Assembly: GCF_025398275.1 (NCBI RefSeq)
Contig: NZ_JAODOR010000005.1
Location: forward strand, 62,001 to 126,000
DNA length: 64,000 bases
Direction of reading: 5' to 3'
DNA from: Microbacterium memoriense
GTDB lineage: Bacteria > Actinomycetota > Actinomycetes > Actinomycetales > Microbacteriaceae
Every line of letters begins with the position of its first letter. The stretch's first letter is position 1. A model generated the notes under the pieces. The model was not told where the DNA came from. It saw only the letters and a program-made list of their open reading frames with translations, and made no database searches. Both the position numbers and the translations under genes were made by a program. This document shows positions 1-6,879 of this stretch, one piece after another.

Positions 1-34
1 GACGCCGTCAGTGGCGCGTGCGGAGGCGGGATGA
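1..34 (+). CDS. 3' end of an upstream gene (partial)
   Basis: Reading from base 2 there is an open frame ending in TGA at 32-34. This TGA overlaps the ATG of the next gene in an ATGA arrangement, the usual mark of translational coupling in this genome. Only about ten codons are inside the window, so no function can be given. Confidence 0.3.
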   Translation, partial: TPSVARAEAG

Positions 35-792
35 TCATGCTCCCGGATGCCGTGGTCGTCGCCATTCCGGCGCACGACGAAGAAGACCTGCTCGAAGCGT
101 GTCTCCACTCGGTGCGTGCCGCTCTGGATGCGGTCGGCGTGAGGGTCGCGGTGACGGCGGCCTGTGTGGCGTTGGATCGATGCACCGACCGGTCGCTCGA
201 GATCGTCCGTCTGCTCGGCGTTCCAGCGGTGGAACTCAACTCAGGAGCTGTGGGTGCGGCTCGTGACGCGGCCCTCGCGGGCGCGCTGGCACGTCTTTCG
301 GAGTCAGCCTCACCGCTGCCGCTCGACCGGATCTGGACGGCGCATACTGACGCCGACTCGGTCGTGCCCCAGAATTGGCTCACGCACCAGCTGGACCTCG
401 CCGCCGCCGGTGCCGAGGTCGTGGTCGGCACCGTGCAACCGCGCTTCGACGACCTGGATGACGAACAGCTGCTGGCCTGGCACGCGACGCACTCGCCCGT
501 TGTTGCGAACGGGGCCGTGCACGGGGCGAATCTTGGCGTCCGGGCCGATGTGCTCGAACGCGCCGATGGATTCCGCGCCCTGCCGGTGCACGAGGATGTC
601 CTCATGGTCGAACGTGCTCGCGCGATCGGTGCACGAGTCGCCGCGTCGGACGGCGCGCGGGTGCTCACAAGCGGCCGTTCGGTCGGTCGCGCCCCAGACG
701 GGTACGCCCGCTATCTGCGCGACGAGATGCTGCGGGACCCCCGCGCCGTCGCGGCCCGACGCACGGATCTGGCGGTTGAGTCGGGCTTCTGA
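31..792 (+). CDS. Family 2 glycosyltransferase
   Basis: A 253-residue cytoplasmic protein with the GT-A fold pattern of family 2 glycosyltransferases. The N-terminus has the nucleotide-sugar strand and loop VVVAIPAHDEE (about residues 8-18). The DAD metal/nucleotide motif is at residues 107-109, in the stretch WTAHTDADSVV. It should transfer a sugar from a nucleotide donor to an unidentified acceptor. No membrane segment or signal peptide is visible. The ATG at 31 follows a GGAGGCGGG purine tract and overlaps the stop of the preceding frame, so it is probably the last gene of an operon lying left of the window. Donor and acceptor cannot be read from sequence. Confidence 0.85.
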   Translation: MIMLPDAVVVAIPAHDEEDLLEACLHSVRAALDAVGVRVAVTAACVALDRCTDRSLEIVRLLGVPAVELNSGAVGAARDAALAGALARLSESASPLPLDRIWTAHTDADSVVPQNWLTHQLDLAAAGAEVVVGTVQPRFDDLDDEQLLAWHATHSPVVANGAVHGANLGVRADVLERADGFRALPVHEDVLMVERARAIGARVAASDGARVLTSGRSVGRAPDGYARYLRDEMLRDPRAVAARRTDLAVESGF

Positions 793-980
793 ACTCCCCA
801 TCGTGAATTCGCCAGCAGGGGAGCCGCGCGACAGGATGCCGCGACGCCTACCAACGCGTCACGCAACTGAGCGCGGGTCGTTATGCCGAGATCTTGTAGA
901 GGTGTCCGCCAATCGTGCGCGGCGGCGCGCCTCACGGCCCCGCGCTCGCATGCGCGCAGGTCGCTGTGCACCCGGTCTAT

Positions 981-1309
981 CTAGGCGCCGGCCTGCATCG
1001 TCGTGAAGTCCATCTCGACGCGGAAGAGCTGGCGGCGGGCCTCGGCGGTTCGGCGCAGCCGCCTCAGCCGTTCGGCGTAGGCGAGGCGGAGGCGGGCGGA
1101 TTCGTATCCGAACGGAACGCAGGATCTCTCTGGTCTGCTGCGCCCGTGCGACGGCCTCCTCGTGCTGCTGAAGCAGCAGTGCCTTTTTCGGCGAAATCGA
1201 AGTTCTCCGCGGGGCCGCACGGGCCGACCGTGAGATCGAGGATGTCGGGCTCCCGCGTGGACAGGGGTGCTAGGGGATGCTCGTCATCGCCCTGTGGTCC
1301 ATCGATCAT
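981..1309 (-). pseudogene. Frameshifted small gene, remnant
   Basis: Three consecutive stretches on the minus strand each look protein-like but lie in different frames. They are a start MIDGPQGDDEHPLAPL with LTVGPCGPAENFDFAEK (from about 1309), then KALLLQQHEEAVARAQQTRE, then RLAYAERLRRLRRTAEARR ending in FTTMQAGA and TAG at 981. Removing one A from the five-A run near 1195 and one base near 1107 would join them into a single protein of about 107 residues, with a charged helical C-terminal half. It lies just downstream of the MerR gene on the same strand, so it may once have been its second cistron. Sequencing errors at these two points would be an alternative explanation. Function unknown. 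Confidence 0.5.
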
Positions 1310-1352
1310 GACGGGACATCCCGACACCGCTTGGTGCGCGGCGTGACGTTCG

Positions 1353-1643
1353 TCATCGCATCTCCTGTGCGGTGAGGTCTGCGATCTGACCGCGGAGGTG
1401 TTCATTCGTGGTTTCGAGTTCGATGACGCGACGGGCGCCTGCGAGATTCAACCCTTCCGCAAGCAGTGCGACGACTCGTCGAAGCACGGCGATGTCGTCG
1501 ACGCTGTATCTGCGGGTCCCTCCCGCTGTGCGCGCGGGGGTCAAGAGTCCTTTCCGCTCGTAGAGACGCAGCGTCTGCTCACCCACGCCGGAGAGTTCCG
1601 CGGCGACCGCGATCGCGTACACCCCTCGCGCGTCATCGGTCAT
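1353..1643 (-). CDS. MerR-family regulator, HspR-like
   Basis: A 96-residue protein consisting almost entirely of a MerR winged helix-turn-helix. It has an N-terminal [20 protein letters not shown] recognition region, then the wing with [20 protein letters not shown] and a short helical tail (about residues 60-95). There is no C-terminal ligand domain, as in HspR-type repressors. It is divergent from the Hsp20 gene with 132 bp between the starts, so the natural hypothesis is that it represses or activates that promoter and its own. The ATG at 1643 follows a GGAGAGAGG purine tract. Assignment to MerR is firm; the heat-shock role is inferred from the neighbour. Confidence 0.85.
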   Translation of the reverse strand: MTDDARGVYAIAVAAELSGVGEQTLRLYERKGLLTPARTAGGTRRYSVDDIAVLRRVVALLAEGLNLAGARRVIELETTNEHLRGQIADLTAQEMR

Positions 1644-1679
1644 CTTCGCCTCTCTCCGGAAACATCCTCACGAAGCCAC

Positions 1680-1710
1680 TTGCGACACTGCGGCTCTGGC
1701 GATATAAAAT
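1680..1710 (+). promoter_or_regulatory. Putative hsp20 promoter in the merR-hsp20 divergent region
   Basis: TTGCGA at 1680-1685 is followed after 17 bp by TATAAA (1703-1708), or after 19 bp by TAAAAT (1705-1710). A 19-bp spacer is the arrangement typical of MerR-activated promoters. The region is strikingly AT-rich for this genome. Downstream the palindrome TGTCGACA (centred near 1721) lies between CTAT and ATAG arms and could be an operator. No HAIR-type consensus was found. Confidence 0.5.
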
Positions 1711-1775
1711 CTATACCTGTCGACATAGATGTGTCGGCAGAATCGACCAAGCAAGTGAAATGGAGGAGATCAGAA

Positions 1776-2216
1776 ATGCTGTTGCAACATGACCCGTTCC
1801 GTGAACTCGACCGGCTCACCCAGCAGGTCTTCGGAACCGTGGCCCGGCCCACAGGTATGCCGTTGGATGCGTGGCGCGAGGGCGACGATTTCTTCGTAGA
1901 GCTCGACCTGCCCGGGATCGACCCGGGCCGACTGGACATCGACGTGGAACGCAACGTCCTCACCATCAAGGCGGAACGGCTGAGTCGGATGCCGGACGCG
2001 GCGAACATGGTCGCAGCCGAACGGCCCTGGGGAGTGTTCAGCCGGCAACTCATCCTGGGCGACGCGCTCGATACGGAGCGGGTCGACGCCGACTACACCG
2101 CCGGCGTTCTGCGGTTGCGCATCCCGGTGGCGGAGCAGGCCAAGCCCCGCAAGATCACCATCACCAGCAGCGACGCAGATACGCCGCGGACGGAGACGGC
2201 CAGCATCCAGGCCTGA
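1776..2216 (+). CDS. hsp20: Small heat-shock protein (Hsp20/alpha-crystallin)
   Basis: A 146-residue cytoplasmic chaperone that holds unfolding proteins in a refoldable state without ATP. The alpha-crystallin domain covers about residues 35-125, with [20 protein letters not shown], the strand NVLTIKAER and the closing [16 protein letters not shown]. The C-terminal tail carries a KPRKITI motif, the I-x-I-like anchor used in oligomer assembly. The ATG at 1776 is chosen over longer in-frame starts because GGAGGA lies 8 bp upstream and the N-terminus ([14 protein letters not shown]) is typical of actinobacterial Hsp20. It is divergent from the MerR regulator and followed by a small gene and a strong terminator. 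Confidence 0.93.
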   Translation: MLLQHDPFRELDRLTQQVFGTVARPTGMPLDAWREGDDFFVELDLPGIDPGRLDIDVERNVLTIKAERLSRMPDAANMVAAERPWGVFSRQLILGDALDTERVDADYTAGVLRLRIPVAEQAKPRKITITSSDADTPRTETASIQA

Positions 2217-2245
2217 CTCCGCTCACCACGGACGGGGGTTGCGAG

Positions 2246-2524
2246 ATGATGACCACGTTGATCACGCCATCCGACCTCGACGCGGACACCCGCGGACGGG
2301 ATCTTGAGCTCCTGTGGGCAGATCCGGACTGGGTCGACGCGGAATTCTTCGCAATCCTGCGAGCCTCGGGACTCGAAAGCCGCAGCGCCGGCAGCCTCAT
2401 CCCCGACCCGGAGTCCCCGAGACGCCATAGTCCGGAACGAGGGACCACGTCGGTCTCAGGCGCCCGTCGGGAGCGCATCTCCAGCGTTGCGACGCGTGTC
2501 CGTTCACCCCCGAGCCCGGAGTGA
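2246..2524 (+). CDS. Small hypothetical protein downstream of hsp20
   Basis: A 92-residue open frame starting 29 bp after hsp20 and ending just before a 15-bp-stem terminator, so it is very likely the second cistron of the hsp20 transcript. The N-terminal half is acidic and ordered-looking (LELLWADPDWVDAEFFAIL, about residues 19-43). The C-terminal half is rich in S, R, P and G and probably disordered. There is no signal peptide or membrane segment. A GGGGG tract precedes the tandem ATGs at 2246/2249. No family is recognised; similar small proteins beside actinobacterial Hsp20 genes are only a recollection. Confidence 0.6.
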   Translation: MMTTLITPSDLDADTRGRDLELLWADPDWVDAEFFAILRASGLESRSAGSLIPDPESPRRHSPERGTTSVSGARRERISSVATRVRSPPSPE

Positions 2525-2533
2525 TCCCCCGCA

Positions 2534-2570
2534 CACGAAACCCGGAGACCTCACATCTCCGGGTTTCGTG
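2534..2570 (+). terminator. Terminator of the hsp20 unit
   Basis: A perfect 15-bp stem, CACGAAACCCGGAGA with its exact complement, around a 7-base loop. It starts 9 bp after the stop of the 92-residue gene. There is no long U tract, as is common in this high-GC group. Confidence 0.75.
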
Positions 2571-2932
2571 CCGTCCATGGATCCGCCGTTACGACCGAGC
2601 GGTCGAAACGGCGCGGCCGACAGCACTTCACCGGATCGTGTGGGCGGCCGAGCTTTCTCGAACAGGCGGCACTACGGTGGTCAGCGTCGACGAGGCGCAA
2701 CGACCGCTATGGCAAGCCGATTCCAGGCATCACCCGAGCGTCCCCCGGGGCGACGCGGTACTCCATTGACGTCCGTCAGAACCATCGGACCTGTCGCGCG
2801 CTCCCGGCGCGCCCGGGCATCGCCGGCCGAAAGCGTGGCCGCGTGTCCGCGGAACTGTCTTTGCGTGCGTGGCCGCCGGGATCGCGAGAGGGCGTGTTCA
2901 CTCTCTTCGCGCGGAGCGCTCGCCGTGTGAGC
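2571..2932. other. Intergenic stretch with no supported gene
   Basis: Open frames here on both strands have no recognisable domain and no good start signal. The stretch lies between two convergent terminator hairpins (2534-2570 and 2933-2970). Confidence 0.5.
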
Positions 2933-2970
2933 GCTGTCGGGGGCCGCTGCGCTCAGAGGCCCCCGACAGC
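2933..2970 (-). terminator. Terminator of the 42-residue basic gene
   Basis: A perfect 13-bp stem (GCTGTCGGGGGCC and complement) with a 12-base loop. It lies 14 bp beyond the stop of the minus-strand gene at 2985. Confidence 0.75.
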
Positions 2971-2984
2971 AACGGCGAGCGGCG

Positions 2985-3113
2985 CTATCCCGCCTTGCGC
3001 GGCTTGATGAAGGCCGTCGGGGCGGCGTTCACCCGTTTTGCTTCGCGCTTCTCTTTGAGAGTGAGTTTTGGTTCCTTCTTCGCGCTTCCACCGCGTGGGG
3101 CTTTACCTGCCAT
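2985..3113 (-). CDS. Small basic cytoplasmic protein (42 aa)
   Basis: This 42-residue protein begins MAGKAPRGG and is dominated by Lys, Arg and Ala, with the central EPKLTLKEKREAKRV and the tail AFIKPRKAG. The ATG is preceded by AAGAAGGGA at a good distance, and a 13-bp-stem terminator follows the stop, so the unit is a complete monocistronic gene. Very similar short Lys/Arg-rich proteins are, to my knowledge, widespread in Microbacteriaceae without assigned function. The charge suggests nucleic-acid or ribosome association, which is inference. Confidence 0.75.
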   Translation of the reverse strand: MAGKAPRGGSAKKEPKLTLKEKREAKRVNAAPTAFIKPRKAG

Positions 3114-3207
3114 GTTGTTCACGCTTCCCTTCTTCAGCTGGCGTGATTCCGATGACCATAGCCCATTTGCCGAGGCAAAGCATCTGCGGCGAAAAACCGG
3201 CGCCGAC

Positions 3208-3235
3208 TTGCCTTTTCTGGGGGGCGGGCTATGGT
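3208..3235 (+). promoter_or_regulatory. Leaderless-type promoter
   Basis: TTGCCT at 3208-3213, a 16-bp spacer and TATGGT at 3230-3235, then 7 bases to the ATG at 3243. The geometry predicts transcription starting at or next to the A of the start codon. Confidence 0.45.
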
Positions 3236-3242
3236 GAGGGGC

Positions 3243-3398
3243 ATGTCGATGACCGTCCTTCCTGATCCCACGGCGGGTCCTGCCGCCGTGGGTGGCAGGG
3301 AGGTTGCCGGGTCCCGTCATGAGGTCCTCCCGCCGCGGATGATGGGTGCCGGAGTGGATGTGCTCTTCCGCTCCGCCCGTCGCGCGCCGCCGGCCTGA
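3243..3398 (+). CDS. Possible 51-aa protein or structured RNA
   Basis: A short open frame (MSMTVLPDPTAG start, FRSARRAPPA end) placed exactly where a leaderless promoter would start transcription. The same stretch contains a perfect 10-bp inverted repeat, CCCACGGCGG with complement (3267-3292), and a GGGAGG/CCTCCC pair just downstream, so a structured RNA is an alternative reading. The protein has no recognised family, no membrane segment and no cysteine. The 219 bases after it, up to the next gene, hold nothing else I can support. Confidence 0.4.
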   Translation: MSMTVLPDPTAGPAAVGGREVAGSRHEVLPPRMMGAGVDVLFRSARRAPPA

Positions 3399-3617
3399 TC
3401 CGTTTTTCACACGGTCTTCCGGTCACTCACGCGCGTCGCACTGCGGCGCTTTTTTTGCACGCTCCGGGGTAGTAGTGCCCAGCTCGCAGTGGACGCGTGA
3501 GGCCCTGCCGCGGCGCTGTCCGCGCGGGTGCTCCGCTGGATCGTCGAAAACTTCTCGCCGGTTGATAGCGGCGCTCGCCACATGAACACCCACCCACATT
3601 CTCTGAAGGAGTACTCC

Positions 3618-3944
3618 ATGTCTCTCGACACGGCACCCTCGTCCGCACCCAAGCTCAACGTGCCGCACGTCCGCCGGTTCCTCGAGCAAGAACTCCGCGA
3701 GCGCGAAGCCCTCCTGCGGGAGGCTGCGCCCAACGCCGCCCCTCACATCGACCCCGTGACCTGGGCGACCAGCGCGTCGACTCGGCGCGTGATCGATCAG
3801 ATCGTCGCGGCGCTGGAACGGCTGAACGCCGGAACGTATGGCCGCTGCATCCGCTGCGGCGCAACGATCCCGGCCGCGCGACTCGACATTCTGCCCTATG
3901 CCGAAAACTGCGTCGACTGCCAGCGTGGTGTCGGCACGCCCTGA
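3618..3944 (+). CDS. TraR/DksA-family zinc-finger protein
   Basis: A 108-residue protein with an N-terminal helical region (residues 15-65) and a C4 zinc finger: C77-x2-C80-x17-C98-x2-C101, within CIRCGATIPAARLDILPYAE. This is the DksA/TraR finger, whose members bind the secondary channel of RNA polymerase and tune promoter choice. The protein is shorter than E. coli DksA (151 residues) and lacks the long coiled coil, so the effect on polymerase may differ. GAAGGAG 6 bp upstream of the ATG at 3618 decides this start over an in-frame ATG at 3582. It is tail-to-tail with the aldo-keto reductase, 8 bp apart. Confidence 0.9.
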   Translation: MSLDTAPSSAPKLNVPHVRRFLEQELREREALLREAAPNAAPHIDPVTWATSASTRRVIDQIVAALERLNAGTYGRCIRCGATIPAARLDILPYAENCVDCQRGVGTP

Positions 3945-3952
3945 CCGTCGGG

Positions 3953-4846
3953 TCAGATCTCGATGCCCACCGCCGCGGAGCATCGCGCGAGTTCGTCGGC
4001 GCTGAGCGCGAGCTCGGCGGCCTGGGCGGAGTCCGTGATCGAGGCGGCGCGGCGCGCGCCGGGGATCGGCACGACACGCGTGCTCAGGGAGAGCTCCCAT
4101 GCGAGCACGACCTGCTGAGGGCTGACGGCGTGGTCTTCGCCGATCTCGCGGAAGGTGGTGAAGCGCTCGCCGACATTGCGTCCGCCACCGCCGGTTCCGC
4201 CGAGCGGGCTCCACGGCAGGAAGGCGATGTCATGCTCGTCGCAGTAGCGAAGCTCGCCGTAGCTCCCGGGATGCCGGGGCGAGAACTCGTTCTGCACACT
4301 CGCGAGGTTGCCTTCACCGAGCACCTGGCGGGCGATGTCGATCTCTTCGATGCTGGCGTTGGAGATGCCGATCGCCCGGATGAGGCCCTCCTCCTGAAGT
4401 GTCTTCAGGTTCGCCATGATCTCGCCATAGACCATCCAGCGGTCGGGGCGGTGGTACTGGTACAGGTCGATGACGTCCACGTCGAGGTTTTCCCTCGACC
4501 GCTCCACGGCCGAGCGCAGGTAGGCGAGCGACCCGTCCCGGCCGAAGTCCTTCTCGGCGCTGCGGCGCGTGATTCCGCCCTTCGTTCCGACGAGGATCCC
4601 GGTCGTGTCCCCCTCCCACGAGGCGAGCGCATCGCGGACGATCCGCTCGTTGTGGCCCATCTCAGCCCACGAGGGCGCGTAGATGTCGGCTGTGTCGATG
4701 AAGGTGACGCCGGCATCGAGCGCCGCGTGCACGGTCGCGATCGCTTCATCCCGCGGAGGCAGCACGCCATCGCCGTTCATGGACATGGGCATGGCGCCGA
4801 GGCCGATGGCCGAGACGGTGAAAGGTCCGACGGTGCGAGTGGTCAT
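3953..4846 (-). CDS. Aldo/keto reductase
   Basis: A 297-residue NADPH-dependent oxidoreductase of the AKR superfamily, reducing aldehydes or ketones. The catalytic tetrad is visible: Asp and Tyr in FIDTADIYAPS (about residues 50-60), Lys in ILVGTKGG, and His in LYQYHRPDR. The C-terminal VVPIPGARRAA is the cofactor-phosphate binding loop. Full length for the family. The start has CAGGGT 6 bases upstream, consistent with a leaderless transcript. Substrate is unknown; neighbours give no pathway. Confidence 0.92.
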   Translation of the reverse strand: MTTRTVGPFTVSAIGLGAMPMSMNGDGVLPPRDEAIATVHAALDAGVTFIDTADIYAPSWAEMGHNERIVRDALASWEGDTTGILVGTKGGITRRSAEKDFGRDGSLAYLRSAVERSRENLDVDVIDLYQYHRPDRWMVYGEIMANLKTLQEEGLIRAIGISNASIEEIDIARQVLGEGNLASVQNEFSPRHPGSYGELRYCDEHDIAFLPWSPLGGTGGGGRNVGERFTTFREIGEDHAVSPQQVVLAWELSLSTRVVPIPGARRAASITDSAQAAELALSADELARCSAAVGIEI

Positions 4847-4950
4847 GCATCCACCCTGCCATTCGCCACGCGATCGCCGATGGGGCTTGACGGGGCGGGT
4901 GATGCCGCTTCACCACCCGGATGCGGCCACAACTGACCCCGGAAGGCGGG

Positions 4951-5343
4951 TCAGGAGGGGAGAAAGTACTCGCGCGCGAGCGGCGCGACCTCGAGGGCGG
5001 CCGCGTCCGCGCGCGTCACCCAGCGGAGTTCGGCGATCTCGGCCGCGGCGACCGGATGCTGCGCGCCGATGTCGACGGTGAAGACATCGGCGATGACGAG
5101 GTGCCCGGGTTCGTTGGCGGCGGCCGCGGTGTACGCGCCGAGCGCGACGAAGTGCGCGGCATCCAATGCCAGGCCCAGTTCTTCATGCAGCTCGCGGGCG
5201 AGCGTCTCGGCGGCGTTCTCGCCGGGCTCGGGCTTGCCGCCCGGCTGCATGAACGCCGTCGTGCCGGACTTGCGGACGAGGAGCAGGCGTCCGGCCGCAT
5301 CGGTGATGACGGCGGCCGAGACATGGATGCGGGCTTCGGGCAC
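4951..5343 (-). CDS. NUDIX hydrolase
   Basis: A 130-residue pyrophosphohydrolase with a complete Nudix box, GKPEPGENAAETLARE followed by LHEELGL (G-x5-E-x7-REL-x-EE-x-G, about residues 36-58). This motif binds Mg2+ and cleaves nucleoside diphosphates linked to another group. The N-terminal strand (IHVSAAVITDAAGRLLLV) is typical. The start is GTG at 5343 with TAGCGT 6 bases upstream (complement of 5350-5355), a clear leaderless arrangement. It diverges from the zinc-ribbon SDR. Substrate not predictable. Confidence 0.9.
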   Translation of the reverse strand: MPEARIHVSAAVITDAAGRLLLVRKSGTTAFMQPGGKPEPGENAAETLARELHEELGLALDAAHFVALGAYTAAAANEPGHLVIADVFTVDIGAQHPVAAAEIAELRWVTRADAAALEVAPLAREYFLPS

Positions 5344-5349
5344 GATCGC

Positions 5350-5355
5350 ACGCTA
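5350..5355 (-). promoter_or_regulatory. -10 element of leaderless NUDIX gene
   Basis: On the minus strand this is TAGCGT, separated by 6 bases from the GTG start at 5343. Confidence 0.5.
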
Positions 5356-5400
5356 GCACCGCCGGGCCGATGTCCAGGCGCTGCCATGGGAGAATTGTGT

Positions 5401-6879
5401 GTGCACGAGACCACTCCGCCCGCCGATCTGCCGCCCAGCGGTCTGGATCCCGCCGACCTCGAAGCAACCCTGCGCGTGCTCGCCCAGTTGGATGCCATCG
5501 ACCACGAGCACCCGGATTTCATTGCCGTCCGACAGGCGACGGGGAAGATGTTCAAGGCCGTAAAAGTCGCGCGGCGCCGTGAAGCCCGCGCGTTCGTTGC
5601 CGAGTCCGACCGCGCGGTGGTCGCCGCGACCGCCACGGGGGCTCCCGATCGCATCGACGATGAGACCCGGGGTATCCCGATCTCGACGTCCACGACCGCG
5701 CCGACGGCCGGCACCCTGCTGAAGGCCCGCGCCTGTTATATCTGCAAGCAGCCGTACACGCTGGTCGACGCGTTCTACCACCAGCTCTGCCCGGACTGCG
5801 CGGCGATGAGCCACCGCAAGCGCGAAGCGCGCACCGACCTCACCGGCAAGCGGGCGCTGCTCACCGGGGGCCGCGCGAAGATCGGCATGTACATCGCGCT
5901 GCGCCTGCTCCGCGACGGTGCCCACACCACGATCACGACGCGTTTTCCCCGCGACGCCGTCCGCCGGTTCTCGAGCCTTCCTGACTCCGCCGACTGGCTG
6001 CACCGGCTCAAGGTCGTCGGGATCGACCTGCGCGACCCGGCGCAAGTCCTGGGACTGGCCGAAGACGTCGCCGCGAGCGGCACGCTCGACATCCTCATCA
6101 ACAATGCGACGCAGACCGTGCGGCGCTCCCCGGGCGCGTACCAGCCGCTGGTGGATGCCGAACTCGCGCCTCTCCCCGATGGACCGTTGCCGGCGCTCGT
6201 GACCTTCGGGCACACGAACGACCCGCATCCGCAGGCGCTCGAGCGCTCGGTCACGGCGCATCCGATCCTCGCGGCTGCCGCCTCCCGCGCGGATGAACTC
6301 ACGGAGCAGGCGATGGCGGCCGGGTCGAGTTCTCTCGAACGCCTCGCGGCCGGAACCGCGATCGATGCCGGGGGGCTCATCCCCGACCTGCATGACGTCA
6401 ACTCATGGACCCAGAGCGTGGACGAGGTGGATCCCCTCGAGATGCTCGAGGTGCAGCTCGCCAACACGACCGCGCCGTTCCTGCTCATCTCGAAGCTACG
6501 GGCGTCGATGGCGGCAAGCCCCGCCGCGCGCACCTACATCGTCAATGTCAGCGCGATGGAAGGTGTCTTCAACCGTGGTTACAAGGGACCCGGGCACCCG
6601 CACACGAACATGGCCAAGGCGGCCGTCAACATGCTCACGCGCACGAGCGCGCGCGAGATGTTCGAGTCCGACGGCATCCTGATGACGAGCGTCGACACCG
6701 GGTGGATCACCGACGAACGCCCGCACCCGACGAAAGTGCGGCTGGCGGAAGAGGGCTTCCACGCTCCGCTCGATCTGGTCGATGGCGCGGCGCGCGTGTA
6801 CGACCCGATCGTCCGCGGCGAAGCAGGCGAAGACCTCTTCGGTGTCTTCTTGAAGGACTACGCGCGCAGCGCTTGGTGA
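5401..6879 (+). CDS. SDR oxidoreductase with N-terminal zinc ribbon
   Basis: About 492 residues, nearly twice the usual SDR length. Residues 1-100 are helical and charged. A zinc-ribbon follows with C112-x2-C115-x14-C130-x2-C133 (CYICKQPY and CPDCAAM). A Rossmann domain starts near residue 150 with ALLTGGRAKIGMYIALRLLR. The NAG-equivalent ILINNAT and the VNVSAMEG strand are present. The canonical YxxxK is replaced by TNMAK, so the catalytic Tyr appears missing or moved (a Tyr lies upstream in RGYKGPG). GTG at 5401 is preferred because GGGAGAA is 6 bases upstream; an in-frame ATG at 5386 is the alternative. Its last 22 bases overlap the convergent histidine kinase gene. Substrate unknown. Confidence 0.85.
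   Translation: MHETTPPADLPPSGLDPADLEATLRVLAQLDAIDHEHPDFIAVRQATGKMFKAVKVARRREARAFVAESDRAVVAATATGAPDRIDDETRGIPISTSTTAPTAGTLLKARACYICKQPYTLVDAFYHQLCPDCAAMSHRKREARTDLTGKRALLTGGRAKIGMYIALRLLRDGAHTTITTRFPRDAVRRFSSLPDSADWLHRLKVVGIDLRDPAQVLGLAEDVAASGTLDILINNATQTVRRSPGAYQPLVDAELAPLPDGPLPALVTFGHTNDPHPQALERSVTAHPILAAAASRADELTEQAMAAGSSSLERLAAGTAIDAGGLIPDLHDVNSWTQSVDEVDPLEMLEVQLANTTAPFLLISKLRASMAASPAARTYIVNVSAMEGVFNRGYKGPGHPHTNMAKAAVNMLTRTSAREMFESDGILMTSVDTGWITDERPHPTKVRLAEEGFHAPLDLVDGAARVYDPIVRGEAGEDLFGVFLKDYARSAW

Noticed and set aside
711..971. 86-codon minus-strand frame with LGITTRAQLRDALVG
   Set aside because: Overlaps the end of the glycosyltransferase gene, has no start signal and only a short protein-like stretch.
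915..1346. 143-codon plus-strand frame
   Set aside because: Antisense to the frameshifted remnant, no family resemblance, no start signal.
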